Source of the DNA: Steinernema hermaphroditum | Taxonomy: Eukaryota > Nematoda > Chromadorea > Rhabditida > Steinernematidae | Direction: 5' to 3' | Assembly (NCBI GenBank): GCA_030435675.1 | Contig: CM059622.1 | Location: forward strand, 1,736,001-1,800,000 | Length of the DNA: 64,000 nt | Part shown: positions 31,430 to 44,415 of the stretch, one piece after another | Layout: each line of letters opens with the position of its first letter | How positions within the stretch are numbered: position 1 is the first letter of the stretch | Notes under the pieces: model-generated | What the model saw: only the letters and a program-made list of their open reading frames with translations | Database searches by the model: none | Told to the model about the DNA's origin: nothing | Position numbers and translations under genes: made by a program

Positions 31430-33047
31430 CCGATGACGTCGTAATTACCGGTCTCCTCAGGTGGTCCCAAGGGATTATCCACCTCCATCAACCACATGAC
31501 GTCCCCAATTTCAGCAAAGGAACATTCCATATGTCAACTTAGCTGCCTCTCCCCCCGGTTTGCTCACCTTCCCCTCCGACAAGGTCGCCCACGGCCCGGT
31601 AAAACTCATCCTCCGCCTCGTATTTGTTCAACAACCCATTAATCATCTCCCACAGCGACCGTAAACGCGACAGTCGACAGCGCGTCCTTATCAGCGCCTT
31701 CAGGGTCAGCGCTCCCGTGCGGCGGCGATGACTTTCCCTTTGGCGTGCACTTTAGTCCGTCCAGGACTGCACTTGGCCGCGTTGTTTTCAAATCCAATCG
31801 AGAGCCAATCGCCGCGACTAAGCGAATTGCGCGCGGGTAATGAAGTTTTGAGGAATGTTTCATCGCGGAGGCGATTGAGCCGCGCCGGCGATATTAATGA
31901 AGACGCGGCGGGACCCCAGGCGCCGAAGTGTCATTTTGTTTGGAGAGGCCTCCATGGCTGGAGGCCTTCCCTCGGCGCCTGACCATGGGCTTTGTCTCAC
32001 CTCGGCGCCAATCTGTCCACCTTTGTTTGCGAACTGTCGCAATCGCTATTTTCCGATTGCGCAACGCGCCAATCAAGAGCTGGCCAAATGGTCCGATTGC
32101 AGTGCTACCAGTAATTGTCGGCCGTTCGGCTGCAATCCGAACCTCTCCGCCTTTCATTGAACCGCCTTTAGATCGACCACTCACGAAGCTGGTCCCCGTC
32201 CGGTAGATGTAATCCGTTCGGTTGGCGAACAGTCCCTTTGTAGGGACCTCCTTCCTCCTCCCGTAATTATATTTCGCCAAAAAGTGGACCTAATTAACAA
32301 ACACTTCCCACCAGTCGATCGTCTCCGCCGCTTTTTCGCTAATCTCGTTAGGCCTGCACCCACAGAAGCCCTAGCCATCGATGTTAAGACGTGCACTACG
32401 CCCTCAAAGGCAAACTTTTATCTCCGCGGTCATCGGCGCCTCCGAAAGACTTCGGGGCGCCGAGGCGCGAAATCGAAGCTCCCCTCGGACTAATGGACCC
32501 TCCAGAGCTGACCTTCGACGCCCCTTTTTGCGCCCTAAATGAGTCAGAGTCAGAATTTCGACTTCATCCGTCTCTGTTCGAGATCCATCGCGATAGCATT
32601 GGCGCCATCATGGACGTTTTGATGAATCGGCGCCAATTTTCACTTTACAGCCTCTTCTAAGAGATGACATCGAGATAAAGCGACAGATAGGGAATTGCGG
32701 CGCCGATCGATGGAGACAGTCGACGCTTTATTTTGATTGCGCGCGTTTTTGTGAGCGGTCGTTTCCATTCCTTCGGGCGTTCATGACTCATCGGGAAGGC
32801 TCGAGATCTGACGGAGTTCGAGGGGGGAAAGGGCTTTGTGGAGCGCCAGAATGAGATTACAGTCTATCTTCATTTGGGGACGTCAGGTGCCCTTTGGTTT
32901 CGATAAACAAATTAAAATGAAGTGGAAAACAATCAGGAGTAAACGAAGAAGAAAAGCACTCTGGAGGCGTATCATAATGCTTTCCGATTGCACTCTTGAT
33001 TGTCCCTTTCTATTCACCCGAATCGAATCAAATGTGCTGCGAGAAGC
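31430..33047. other. Outer arm of IR2, no supported gene
   Basis: Conserved between the two arms but without exon structure. It is rich in GGCGCC and GATCG motifs. The open frames recur in both arms and carry no recognisable domain. Confidence 0.5.
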
Positions 33048-34918
33048 TTTTATGTCGCCCTTAAAACGATAGATATCTAAATCACCAGTAAATACGGAGA
33101 AATCTATCTAGCTATCAAATAACTGACAAAAGGATATACCTTAGGGGCAAGGGCAGCTACCATCACCCGTAGATTCGAACAAGGAGCTTAGAATTTAATT
33201 TGAACAGGATTTCAATTCAAGTTCAAGTCGAAGGCAAGTCGATTCCTAAACAACACATACGCAAGGAACCAGAGTAATACAGATTAAATGCCCCATTCCC
33301 GTTCTTTCTATTTTTGCAGCGAACCGTAAAATCGAGCCTATGAGTCACGGTCTCGACCTCTTCCCACACACGGCAGCTCATTTTGTGGCACGCGCCGACT
33401 GACGTGTTTCCAAAACAATGACCGTTTGTTTGTAGTTCGCCAAAAACGGACGTCTTCCCCATCGGCCACAGTGACATATGGTGTCATTGCTCGTCCCACT
33501 TTTCACGTCACTGCCTAATGACTGTCACCGGGACAATCAACCGTTCCCACTCTGTCATGACCCATATGTCACTTTATCGACAGATTACCTCTCCCACCCA
33601 TTAATATTTTATGCGTTTTGCGGCAGCGCCTTAAATCTGAAACTCCACACCCGGTAGAATGTGTCAGTTATGCCCGACGCGACCCATATGGAAGAGTGTG
33701 AACTCAATAAATGTGATGCTTTCGCCTTTTTCGCGCTTCAACGCAGTCCTTCCCCAATTGCTTGACGTCATTCACGGCGGAACGTGCCATCTCTAATGAG
33801 TTCATGTGGCATTGGGTGTGACATTTTTTAGCACTTCCCCAATTTTACAAAGTTATCGCCGTTGTAAATCGGGCGGCTTATCTTTTACTATCCCACCGCC
33901 GGATCAATCATCATCATCGGCGGCGTTTTTGTGCTCCCGGACCGTCCCCGGCCGGCCGGTGGTCACTCGCGGCGGAGGCGGCGCCGGGGGAGGAGCGCCG
34001 GGTGCGCGAGAGGGAGCCGTGCAGGCGTGTTCGGGAGGTCAGTCCCGAGCGCCATCGTGCGGCGGTGGGAACTTCCTGAAGGCGCTTCGGAGCGCTTTTG
34101 CGGAATCCCGGGAACGTCTCCCCCCTTTGATCCTTTGTGGGAGGCCGGGCAAGGATCGGCTTCCTTCCTGTCCCCTCCATTGGCCTCTGTTTGCCTTCCC
34201 GTGGCGGTGACTCAATTAGGCGACCGTTTTTTCGCGTCGTTTCGTTACAACGCGCCGCCGCGCCGCGCAACCTGTCGGCGATCGTCGTGCATTCCTAACG
34301 CCTTCGATCGAATAATTATCTCTTTCGCTTCTTTCTCCTTCGATCGCCTTGCGGTCGCCCCTCCATTCCTTTACAGAGCCCCTGCCTGCAGCCCTGACCA
34401 CCTTCTCCCTCGCTAATTAGCCCATTGACAGCGTTTTCTTCGTCCCGACCTTGACTCACTTCCCCGGCGGCCCATATAGCGGATAATTTTCGATTACTCT
34501 ATCTGTAAATCTCCATCCGATTGTCCCGATTCCCTCTGGGAAATCACCCTCCTGCACCCTCCCTAACCTCCCTCCCTTTTTGTTTGGTTTCCGCTCCATC
34601 ACCCGAGGCGTGCTCTCATTAGCTTTTCCCAACTTCTTCGCCAGCAGATGTTTCCACTTTTTCGGCCACCCATGGCGCGATAATAGAGCGCCCGGCCTGC
34701 TGTTAGAGCAGCCCTAACAAGGGACATAATTAATTACGTTCCGATGCCCCTCTTAGGGACTTTTAGGAGTGCCCTGAGGGCCCTAAATCAACAAATGTTT
34801 GCACTGTTGTTCTTCCGTGTTATTCTTTCCGTCGGCGTTGTAACGCGACCGCCGCCTGAGGGCCAATTACCCATTCACCTGTTGTCCGCCTCCCGCCACC
34901 GTGAGTAATTCGTTCCAG
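33048..34918. other. 5' region of LRR gene copy 1
   Basis: The first 830 bases are unique to this arm; the remainder is shared with the other arm. The last kilobase is GC-rich and presumably holds the promoter. No other gene is seen. Confidence 0.45.
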
Positions 34919-36975
34919 ATGAAGCTGGCCGTGCTAGGGCTGCTCCTGCTCGTCTCCTTGACGAGCGCCCTCTGTCCCCGGGGCTGCTCCTGCTCCCACG
35001 ACGACCTCCTCTCGGTAAAGTGCGACGGCGCCGCGCTCCGCTCCATCCCGATTCTCCTGAACCCGCAGATCCGCTCGCTCTCCCTCGCCGGCAACCAGAT
35101 CGCCCGCCTCGACGTCGACCATCTCCGTCTCTACTCGAGTAAGTGCCCCCAAGGTGACAGCCCTAATGGCCGCCTATCACCGCACAACGGCCTTTGTCCT
35201 CTAATTGCCACGTACCGTAGCCTCAACGCATCTGTTGCAGACCTCGAGTACCTCGACCTCTCGGGAAACAGGATCCGCGAGATCCCGGCGCACGTCTTCC
35301 AGTCCCTCCAGAAGCTCAAGGTCCTCCGCCTGGGTGGCAACAACGTCACCGTCCTCGAGCGCGACGCCTTCGTGGGGCTCTATCAGTTGCAGGTGAGTGC
35401 TAAGCCGCTAAGTAAGCAGACCGCGACGCCTCTCGGGTCATCAGCGCTCCCGTTGGCTGGCCCTGAGTGGGGTCACCACGAACTGACAGTTCGTGTGTTT
35501 GTTTTCCTCCTCGGCAGATGGCGCAAGTGGCTCCCGTCCGGGCTTAACACGAGCCTAAGGACCCCAATAACGATGAACCCTTTAGAGTCTGGACCTCGGA
35601 GGCAACAAGATCGAGCGCGTCAACGTGAACACCTTCGCCGACCTCGGGCAGCTCTATTTCCTGAACCTCTCGGCCAACTCACTCCACTTCGTCGCCCCCT
35701 CAGCCTTCCAGGGCCTCCGCCTTGTCTCCGAGCTCGACCTCTCCGGCAACAAGCTGGACGCCGTGCCTCGCGCCCTCTTCGCCCCTCTGGCGACGCTCCG
35801 CCAGCTCGACCTCAGCTCCAACCTCATCGCCGAGCTCCCCTCTGGCGCCTTCGCCTCCCTCTCCCAGCTGGCGACGCTCGACCTCGGCCGCAACGTGCTC
35901 GGCTCCGTCGCCGACGGCGCCTTCAACGGCCTCGTCTCTCTCAAAAGTCTCAATTTGAGTGACAACATGGTAGGAACACGGATTCCAAGGGATTAATTTC
36001 TCAATTCTCCGATTGCAGCTGCGCAGGATCCCCTCGAAGAGCCTCACCTCCTTGACGGAGCTGGAAGTGCTCGACTTGAGCTTCAACTCCTTCTCCGAAC
36101 TGCCCACCTCCGCCTTCGACGGTCTCTCCTCCCTCAAGCGCCTCGTCCTCGCACACCTCCAGAACCTCCGCGCCGTGCATATGAACGCCTTCTCCGGTCT
36201 CTTCAAGCTCCTTGAACTCGACCTCAGCCGCTGCCCACTCCTCGAGGCGATCGACGAACACGCTTTCGAACAGCCGAACCTGCTCCGCTCCCTCAACCTC
36301 TCCCACAACCGGCTCTCGTACCTCAGCCACCGACTCCTCGACTGGGAGCAGCTCGAGGCGCTCCAGCTCGCCGGCAACCCCTGGAACTGCGACTGTGACC
36401 TTCTCCGCTTCTTGCCGGCTACAGTAAGACGGCTCCACGTACCCAACGTCGTCTGCGCGAAGCCCGAGGCTGTGCAGGGCCGCGCCGTGGCTAAGCTCTC
36501 GGCCACCTTCTGCACCGACTTCAGCGCCACAGCGATGAGCGCCGTGGTGGTGGGCGCCCTCCTCACCGTCCTCAGCCTGCTTCTGTGCATCCTCTTCTGT
36601 CTCCGCTCGCACTTCTCCTGCCTCCAGCCCGGCAAGGACGAGGCGAACACGTCGAGGACGCCCCTCTACGGGCGCCAGACCCTCCTCGACTCGCTCACCT
36701 ATGAGAAGTCCGACCTCCTCTCCAACAAATGCTTCATCTCCTCCAATCCTTCGCCCGTCGGGTCCCAGCACGACGACGACGACTACTACTCAACCGTGCG
36801 CACCCCTACCGTCTACGAGTCGAAGTACGCCTTCTACCAGCAGCATCTTCCGATGCCCGTTGCGCCGCCGATGCCCCCGATGGTGCCTCCGCCCAACTAC
36901 CCCCCACCACCCTCCGCCGTCGACGAGAGCTACCGTATCGTGGCACAGTACCCCGTGCCCATCACCGAGCTCTAG
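34919..36975 (+). CDS. Single-pass membrane leucine-rich-repeat protein, copy 1 (570 aa)
   Basis: Four exons (34919-35138, 35241-35392, 35586-35969, 36019-36975). The start is the ATG at 34919 (MKLAVLGLLLLVSLTSALC, a signal peptide), since it follows TTCCAG and is the only in-frame ATG before the leader. An LRR N-cap follows (CPRGCSCS), then about a dozen 24-residue repeats (L-x-x-L-x-L-x-x-N-x-I/L), and an LRR C-cap with NPWNCDCDLLRFLP. The membrane span is AMSAVVVGALLTVLSLLLCI, near residue 430. A cytoplasmic tail of about 120 residues has TPTVYESKYAFYQQH and a proline-rich run (APPMPPMVPPP), possible tyrosine-phosphorylation and SH3 sites. This suggests an adhesion or guidance receptor; I cannot name the orthologue. 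Confidence 0.88.
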
Positions 36976-37024
36976 CCTCTTCTATTCGATTCTCTGGAGG
37001 CTTTCGGGCATTCCAAAAACCGGT

Positions 37025-37719
37025 GCATTCCTTCATCTCCTCCTCTAAACGGGTCCTCCTTATATTTCGCTCAGATTTCTATTTTCTGTTACATGTAAAT
37101 AAATCTTGTTTGAATCGAGAAACATTCCCAGCGGGGCCTTCGAAACATCCATCGGAAATCCATCGCTTATAAATAGATTGCGGTCGCATTGCTCTCTCCG
37201 TGCCCCAGCAAACGCCCCCAGGGGCATCGGAAAAAACCTACACAAATCATAATAGATGCGACAGATGGCCTCTTCAGCCAGAAATTAGCATACAAGTGTT
37301 CGCCGCCGGCGCTCACTTTATCTAAAGTGGAGGACAAGGATTGATGATTGCCGCGTTCGCCGCAAAGTGCTTTTGATGCATTCATGATGATTAAGCTGTT
37401 GTAAAATTTATGGCCGATCAAGGGCTTCTCTTTCTATCAAGCGGTGTCGATTTAGTGTCCATCTGAAGCTGAAAGTTTGGTAAACAAACGGCAAAAGACC
37501 TTTCCTTCCCCAGTTTTTCCAAGACCTTTCCAACCTTTTCATCGATGTATGGATATCTCGCCGTCTTTAGTTGGTTTAGGCTTAGACCTAGCGAAAATCG
37601 ACCCGATTTACATTATCAGCGTCGATTTAACTAAAGTTGGAGCATCGAAGTGAAGTTTAAGTTCAAAGAGCTTCGCTATCGAAATGCTTGGCGACCGCTT
37701 AATTTGTATTCAACGTGGT
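37025..37719. other. 3' flank of LRR copy 1 beyond the palindrome edge
   Basis: AATAAA occurs near 37100, about 125 bases after the stop codon, in sequence not shared with the other arm. No gene seen. Confidence 0.45.
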
Positions 37720-39640
37720 CGGAATTTTATCGGGCGGACGATATACTCGATTAAGCCTTAATGCAAAAATCGAGAACGAAGAAGATGCTCCCGAAACGGG
37801 GAGTATGTCCTTGGAAGTGACATGGTTGTGTAAGGATAAGTGACGGGAAGGTGCGAAGGACATAGCAATGAGGGCCTCCGAGGTGGTCAGGAGATCATGT
37901 CAGAGGCGCCATCTTGATTCCAGAGTTTCTTGGTTCACGGATGGAACACCCTTTCAAGTCTTTCCTGCTTCATTCCAATCAGCCTTGATGATTTGCACTT
38001 CTCTCGAGCTGTCCACCCATCAAAGACGGCCGCCACGGCAATCACCGGTCAACAAATTACCGTAACCTCCTGTTACATAGCTGTCCCTTTCGCGCGTTCA
38101 CGGCTGAGTGCCTCGGAGTCTTCGATGGCCGCCGAAGATAGGCTTCCTTTCCATCCTCTTCCGGTGGAGCCTTGAGACATTTCAGTCACTTTTGGGGACA
38201 GAAGAAGCATGATGAAGTGTTTTGGTTGTGGACGCAAATTCTATTAAGCGATGAGGTCGTTAGGGCGCCGAAGAATTAAGCGAATTAAGAGGGCCTCGGC
38301 AGGCCTGACACCTCCTCTTAGCACATTAATGTTTGCTTTTTGGACAAAAGAGGCTGCATGCTGGCCTAACAGAAGAGACGTTCACACCAGAGACGCCCAA
38401 AAAGCGCCGTTTCGCACTTTCATTTCCGACAAAAACGTTTCAGCACCTTCTTATGCGTCTTCCGATGGAACATCCAGAGAGGTTAACGAGGAAGTGCGAA
38501 GGAGAGGGGCGACCATCGGCCTTTAGGGATGCAGAAAAGACGGCGGAGGACCCTCAAATTAGGAAATGTGCCTAACGAGGCGGAAGGATCCATGACACAA
38601 AGGGATTGTTTGATCCTGGCGAATGTGAGTCGGTTTCTCAGGGCCCGGATCCATCATTCCCTTCAGGACCACCCAGGGAGATGCTGTCACTTCTTACGCG
38701 GCGACTCAAAGTGGAGTGAGTTGCGCGACTTCTTTTCGGATAATCGCGAAGAGATCCAATCGAACAGATGTTTGATATTCTTCTCGCCTTCTTGAGTGGA
38801 TTCCGAGGTCTTCTCGGGCCTTTCCGTCTCTGATAGGCATCACAAAGGAGCCACTTGATGGAATGTTCCTTTGGGAGAAGCGGCGGAGACATTAAAGAGA
38901 TTGCTTGTTGATCGCTTGGATGGAGTGACATAGTGACCGTAGGTTCCCAGATCAACACTTTACCACTTGGAGATCAAAAGAGGAGAATCACAATTTTCAC
39001 AAAAGCGCCAAAGCGCCCCAGAGGGCCTCAGGGAAGTTCCCAACGTCACAGTCGGCTGGGAAAGACCTCTTCGCAGCGGAGGCCTGTGGTGTGAGGTGAG
39101 AAGTCGCGTAATCCTCGAGTGTGAAGTACTCGATCGATGCTTTGATTGATTCGAAGTAGCGAAATAAGTGAATTTCCTGTCGAGGACTGGATTGGACTAT
39201 GTAGGAGAAGTACGAAATGCATCTTTAGAGACTCTTTTTGGGTCAATTCCCATGGAATTCATGTCCAATTGCCTAAGAAGATACCCGAGAACACACCTGA
39301 AACACTCAAATATCAATTAATTAGCTCCATTCCAAGACATCTCCCTGCGCAAAAGTGTTGAAATTTGACCGCTTTGCCCTTGACTCACTTCGTTATGAAA
39401 TTAATTATGTCCTCTTAGGCCAAATCCATAAACTTTCCAACTCAAATGAGGACATTCCTGCACTGAAATGTGCCGCTTTCTTTAGCTAATTACAAACCAT
39501 CTCCTTAGCCCTAAACCGACAATAACACAGACTCCATATGGCCCCCTTAGCGGCTTACATCCCTCCACTTATCGCTCAGTAGGGTCCCTTTGTTTTCGGA
39601 GCTTCCTGACCTTTCTCTGTGTCTCTATTATCTTACGTAA
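37720..39640 (+). repeat. Dispersed repeat copy 5 (modules A'-B'-D, C deleted)
   Basis: 37720-38935 recurs in reverse complement at 51735-52945. From about 38960 it runs straight into module D, shared with 43735-44415 (same strand) and 40500-40935 (opposite strand). Module C, present between B' and D in copy 6, is missing here, so an internal deletion separates the copies. Confidence 0.8.
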
Positions 39641-40499
39641 TCTCTTTAAATTATGTCCTCTTCAGGTGTCTCTCATCCGAAGGCAATTCAACCAAATCCC
39701 AAAAAGAGCCATCTGACAACGGGCGGTAAATCAAAAGTGCATAAATTATGCAATCCTAACGGCGCCCGAGTGTCAAGAGCGGGCAGCGCGCGGACGGCAG
39801 ATGTTTTCTTGGCGCCTAAATGTGTCGTGATGGATTAGCGTCACGCCGTTAGATGGATCGCCGATGGTTTTCGTGCGCGACACAAATCATATTTTGCGAC
39901 GCTTTTAGGGAAAACAAACAATACGGATATGGCTTTAGGCGAGGATGTGAGAGATGCAATAAATCATGTCTTGTTTTGGAACAGGAAAATTGAATTCCAG
40001 AACAAAATGGAAATTGTAGCAGCCCCTCTTGGCGCATATGCAGTAGTATATGGACCATATGGGGAGTGAATATTCAGCATAGGATCAGATACAAAAAAGA
40101 AAGGCGCATAGAAAACTAGACCTTAAGTAGACCAGGTCTAGGACTAAAAACTAGACTGATTTCATGAAATGAACAGTCATTTTCCTATTCTAGCTTCAAT
40201 CGGTCGCACGCTCGATCCCGTAGCATGACTCGTCTCTTTTAAGCTCCTTTATAGACAACGATATGCGCCTAAAGGTGCCCGCATTAAAGAAATATTGCAA
40301 TTCGAGTAAAGGTCGTGAATTTCGATGCGTTTGACGCCATAACATGGGAATGACCTCAATTTGATTGGTGATTGGCATTTCAAGGTTTCCTTTTGACAAT
40401 TATGAATGAATTTAGGAAGTGCACATCAAAATCAAGTGCTTTTCGTCAGAAACGGTAATGAATAGCTCTGGCTAAATATGGGAATTTGGCCAAAGAGGA
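39641..40499. other. Spacer between repeat copies 5 and 6
   Basis: No gene seen. Confidence 0.4.
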
Positions 40500-41830
40500 A
40501 GCCATAATTAATTCTTAACGAAGTGAGTCAAGGTCAAAGCGATCGAATTTTGACACTTTTAGGCAAGGAGACGTCTTGGAATGGCGCTAATTAATTGATA
40601 TTTGAGTGTTTAAGGTGTATTCTCCGGTGTCTTGTTAGGCAATTGGACATGAATTCCATGGGAATTGACTCAAAAAGAGTCTCTAAAGATGCATTTCGTA
40701 CTTCTCCTACATAGCCCAATCCAGTCCTCGACAGGAAATTCACTTATTTCGCTACTTCGAATCAATCAAAGCATCGATCGAGTACTTCACACTCGCAGAT
40801 TACGCGACTTCTCACCTCACACCACAGGCCTCCGCTGCGAAGAGGTCTTTCCCAGCCGACTGTGACGTTGGGAACTTCCCTGAGGCTCTCTGGGGAGCTT
40901 TGAGGCTTTTGTGAAAATTTAGATTCTCCTCTTTTGATCTAAGTGAGGGTATGGGAACGTTTCCCTGAACATTATTGTCCTCGGACCGAAGGATAATCCG
41001 CAGCTGACGATGAGGGTGACCTCCTCTTTTATTTTGGAATCGCTTTCGGTCGATTGGCGACAAAAGGGAGAGAGGGAGTGGAGGGTTTGATTAGCGGAAG
41101 AGCCGCGAGAACACATGTGGAATGTGCCGAGTTCTCTGAGGGGAGATGTCATCTGGATGACGGAATGAAAAGGAAGGACCACCTGAGGAGAGACCGTAAA
41201 CCCGTCACGGGACGCGTTGCGTAACTGTGACGGTTATTGTCGGTCATAAAGGTGGACACCGTAAATTAGGAGCTGATCCGATTTGGAAGTGTCGCATTCG
41301 TGGCCATCATAATTTATGCTTTCGCGCATCCCATCAACAAAAAAAAGGAGGCAAAATATTTCATCTACAGTATCCTTAGAAGAGTCCCTTCGAAACTCCA
41401 TTCGTCGACCGTTCCACAGAGTCAAAGGCCACTGAATGAGATTTGTGGACGTCTACAATGCCATCGAGACCTGTCTTTTGCAAAGGGTTTGAAAAAAGCC
41501 AGGCAGTAGACAGTTCCAGCATAACGTCTCTTGAGACGCGATCGATATAGACGTCTTCTCTTATGATCACAGTGATCAACAAACGATCTCTTTAATGTCT
41601 CCGCCGCTTATCCCAAAGGAACATTCCATCAAGTGGCTCCTTTGTGATGCCTATCAGAGACGGAAAGGCCCGAGAAGACCTCGGAATCCACTCAAGAAGG
41701 CGAGAAGAATATCAAACATCTGTTCGATTGGATCTCTTCACGATTATCCGAAAAGAAGTCGCGCAACTCACTCCACTTTGAGTCGCCGCGTAAGAAGTGA
41801 CAGCATCTCCCTGGGTGGTCCTGAGGGGGA
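40500..41830 (-). repeat. Dispersed repeat copy 6 (modules B'-C-D)
   Basis: On the minus strand it reads B' then C then D without a break and gives the module order for the family. Its D part forms an inverted repeat with copy 5 about an axis near 39955. Confidence 0.82.
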
Positions 41831-43664
41831 AAGTGACGGAATACTTTTGATGACGGACTTGCATAAATAGCTTTCCAACTCGTTGAGCACAGATGGGTCC
41901 TCCGCCAGCCTGATCCGGTCCTGTAACCTGAGCGAGCGGCGATCCTTCCGATGGGTTTCCGCTGGATGGATATCATATATTTGGGTAATGGCTGAATCAT
42001 ATGAGCCATTCAAGGATAGTTTGTCCTCATTCACAGGAAAAAAGAACTCCTTTTGAACATTCCAGCGACCACTTACTCCAACGGTGCCCACTACCCATCA
42101 AAGCTACCGCTTCCTTTGACACCATTTACCACCCAAACCCCCAATTTCCTTCCAAACTCCAGCGCCTCTTGACCCCTCTTTCACGGATATTCAACGCTGA
42201 AAGGACACCTGTACGCCTCTTAGACGGCGCGTGCGGAGTTCGTATAATAGAGCGTAATCGGATTTAATGACCTTCCTCTTTGTGCGTCTAATCCGGTGCG
42301 TTCGACGGTGTGAACGGAAGACCTTGAGCGCGGGGGCGATATGCAAATTAGAGCTTAACAGGTACTTAGGCGTGCCATAAAGGACCACTGTTTATTTATC
42401 GATTTTTCGACATGTGCACTCGTGAGGAGATTACATCGCCTTAATCCGGCGATAACTTTACGAGGTTATAAAAAGAGCGTAATTGCACACTTCAGGTGTT
42501 ACGCGTGCTGATCACCTGTCGCTGTTTTGGACTAAGCGATTAGGGGGGACGGGAAGGGGGTATTTGGGAAGGAAATTATTGTTTTCGTGTTTACCAAAAT
42601 TTGCAGGTGAAGAAGAGGATAAGGATTTCGTTATCTTAGGGGTGTTATGGCCGTCATGAATAGGGCCGGTGCTGTGGCTGTTATGGATATGTTTGCTCAT
42701 CGTTCGGTGATGACAGACCACCGTTTACATGTCAGAGACAGCGTTTAGGTTTGAGCAATGTTTAGACACATCGTGAACCGAACTGACGTTGACGTCCAGA
42801 CAACCTAGACAAGTCTGCATCGACACAGAATTTGCCATGAGAACCACGATCGGATAGCGGTTGGGCTGGGGAGCCACAGGAACATAAACTCGTCTGTCAT
42901 CGATCAAGTTTCACTGCCTAAAGCTCGAAATTTACGAAAAGGCTTCTAATGAAACCCAGAGCCTTGGAAGTCTTTGCAATTCCAAAGACTTCTTGCATCT
43001 TCCACATTTATAAAACGCGCTGCAAAGATAATCTTCCGATTAGAGGACATGTGGCCCGGACGCATATCCTAACTCAAAGCCATAAAATGCACTTTTACGG
43101 CGTGGGATTTGGTTTTTATAACTTTTCAATTAACCGGACGATCGATTTTTGATGTTTGGCGAGATTGGATATCGGAAGTTGGCATGAAAGTGGCATGGGA
43201 ACGTGACAAGCAAAAAGTTGAGGGAGATTCGGAGACTAAGTGCTCCTTTGGGATGCCTACAGTAGTCCGATGCAAGTGTGAAGTTCAGCTTATCTCCTGG
43301 CTTTGTTAGCACATCATAAGACATGCCCTATGTGCAGACAGAGACATCTCTAAGATTATCTTTCAGACAGCCTTCCCCTTCTCGTCTAGACAGATCCCAT
43401 CTCAGACAAGATCGGCTCATGTCAGACACCCCAAATTACCGACCCCTTATCACCTCGCCGTCCGCGATCCTGACGTAACCAACTCGTCATCCCTCCAAGG
43501 CCACCCCCTCTTAATCCACTTATTTCTTGCAATTTAACGACATTCTCAGCCTAATCTCGTTTGCGACTATAAGCAAAACACTTCATCAACGTCGACCATT
43601 TGTCTTCGAGCATGGGGAAACCAGTTCCCCCACGGACTTTCTCCATTTTGTTTCGGCGTAGAGG
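41831..43664. other. Palindrome spacer, no gene seen
   Basis: About 1.8 kb with only short open frames on both strands. Confidence 0.45.
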
Positions 43665-44415
43665 TGACCGTCGTTGTCAGCTGCGGATTATCCTTCGATC
43701 TGGGGACAGTGCTGCTAAGAGGACCGTTCCCATACCCTCACTTAGATCAAAAGAGGAGAATCACAATTTTCACAAAAGCGCCAAAGCGCCCCAGAGGGCC
43801 TCAGGGAAGTTCCCAACGTCACAGTCGGCTGGGAAAGACCTCTTCGCAGCGGAGGCCTGTGGTGTGAGGTGAGAAGTCGCGTAATCCTCGAGTGTGAAGT
43901 ACTCGATCGATGCTTTGATTGATTCGAAGTAGCGAAATAAGTGAATTTCCTGTCGAGGACTGGATTGGACTATGTAGGAGAAGTACGAAATGCATCTTTA
44001 GAGACTCTTTTTGGGTCAATTCCCATGGAATTCATGTCCAATTGCCTAAGAAGATACCCGAGAACACACCTGAAACACTCAAATATCAATTAATTAGCTC
44101 CATTCCAAGACATCTCCCTGCGCAAAAGTGTTGAAATTTGACCGCTTTGCCCTTGACTCACTTCGTTATGAAATTAATTATGTCCTCTTAGGCCAAATCC
44201 ATAAACTTTCCAACTCAAATGAGGACATTCCTGCACTGAAATGTGCCGCTTTCTTGAGCTAATTACAAACCATCGCCTTAGCTCTAAACCGGCAATAACA
44301 CAGACTCCCTTAGCGGCTTACATCCCTCCACTTATCGCTCAGTAGGGTCCCTTTGTTTTCGGAGCTTTCTGACCTTTCTCTGTGTCGCTATTATCTTACG
44401 TAATCTCTTTAAAGT
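43665..44415 (+). repeat. Dispersed repeat copy 7 (end of C plus D)
   Basis: The D part is nearly identical to 38960-39640 in the same orientation, including the shared end ...TACGTAATCTCTTTAAA. Confidence 0.8.

Larger units (their letters stand above)
31420..37024 (+). repeat. Left arm of large inverted duplication IR2
   Basis: The arm pairs with about 46281-51610 on the opposite strand. The outer part (31420-33047) pairs with 49990-51610, with coordinate sums near 83036. The inner part (about 33885-37024) pairs with 46281-49440, with sums of exactly 83305. Between them 33048-33884 is unlike its partner, so the arms differ by a replacement or unequal insertion. Identity is high (a few percent mismatch). 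Confidence 0.92.

Noticed and set aside
35700..36771. Long antisense open frames across the LRR gene (256 and 316 codons), mirrored at 46534-47320
   Set aside because: They are Glu- or Ser/Arg-rich shadows of a GC-rich leucine-repeat gene. They lack exon signals and their composition follows from the sense codons.
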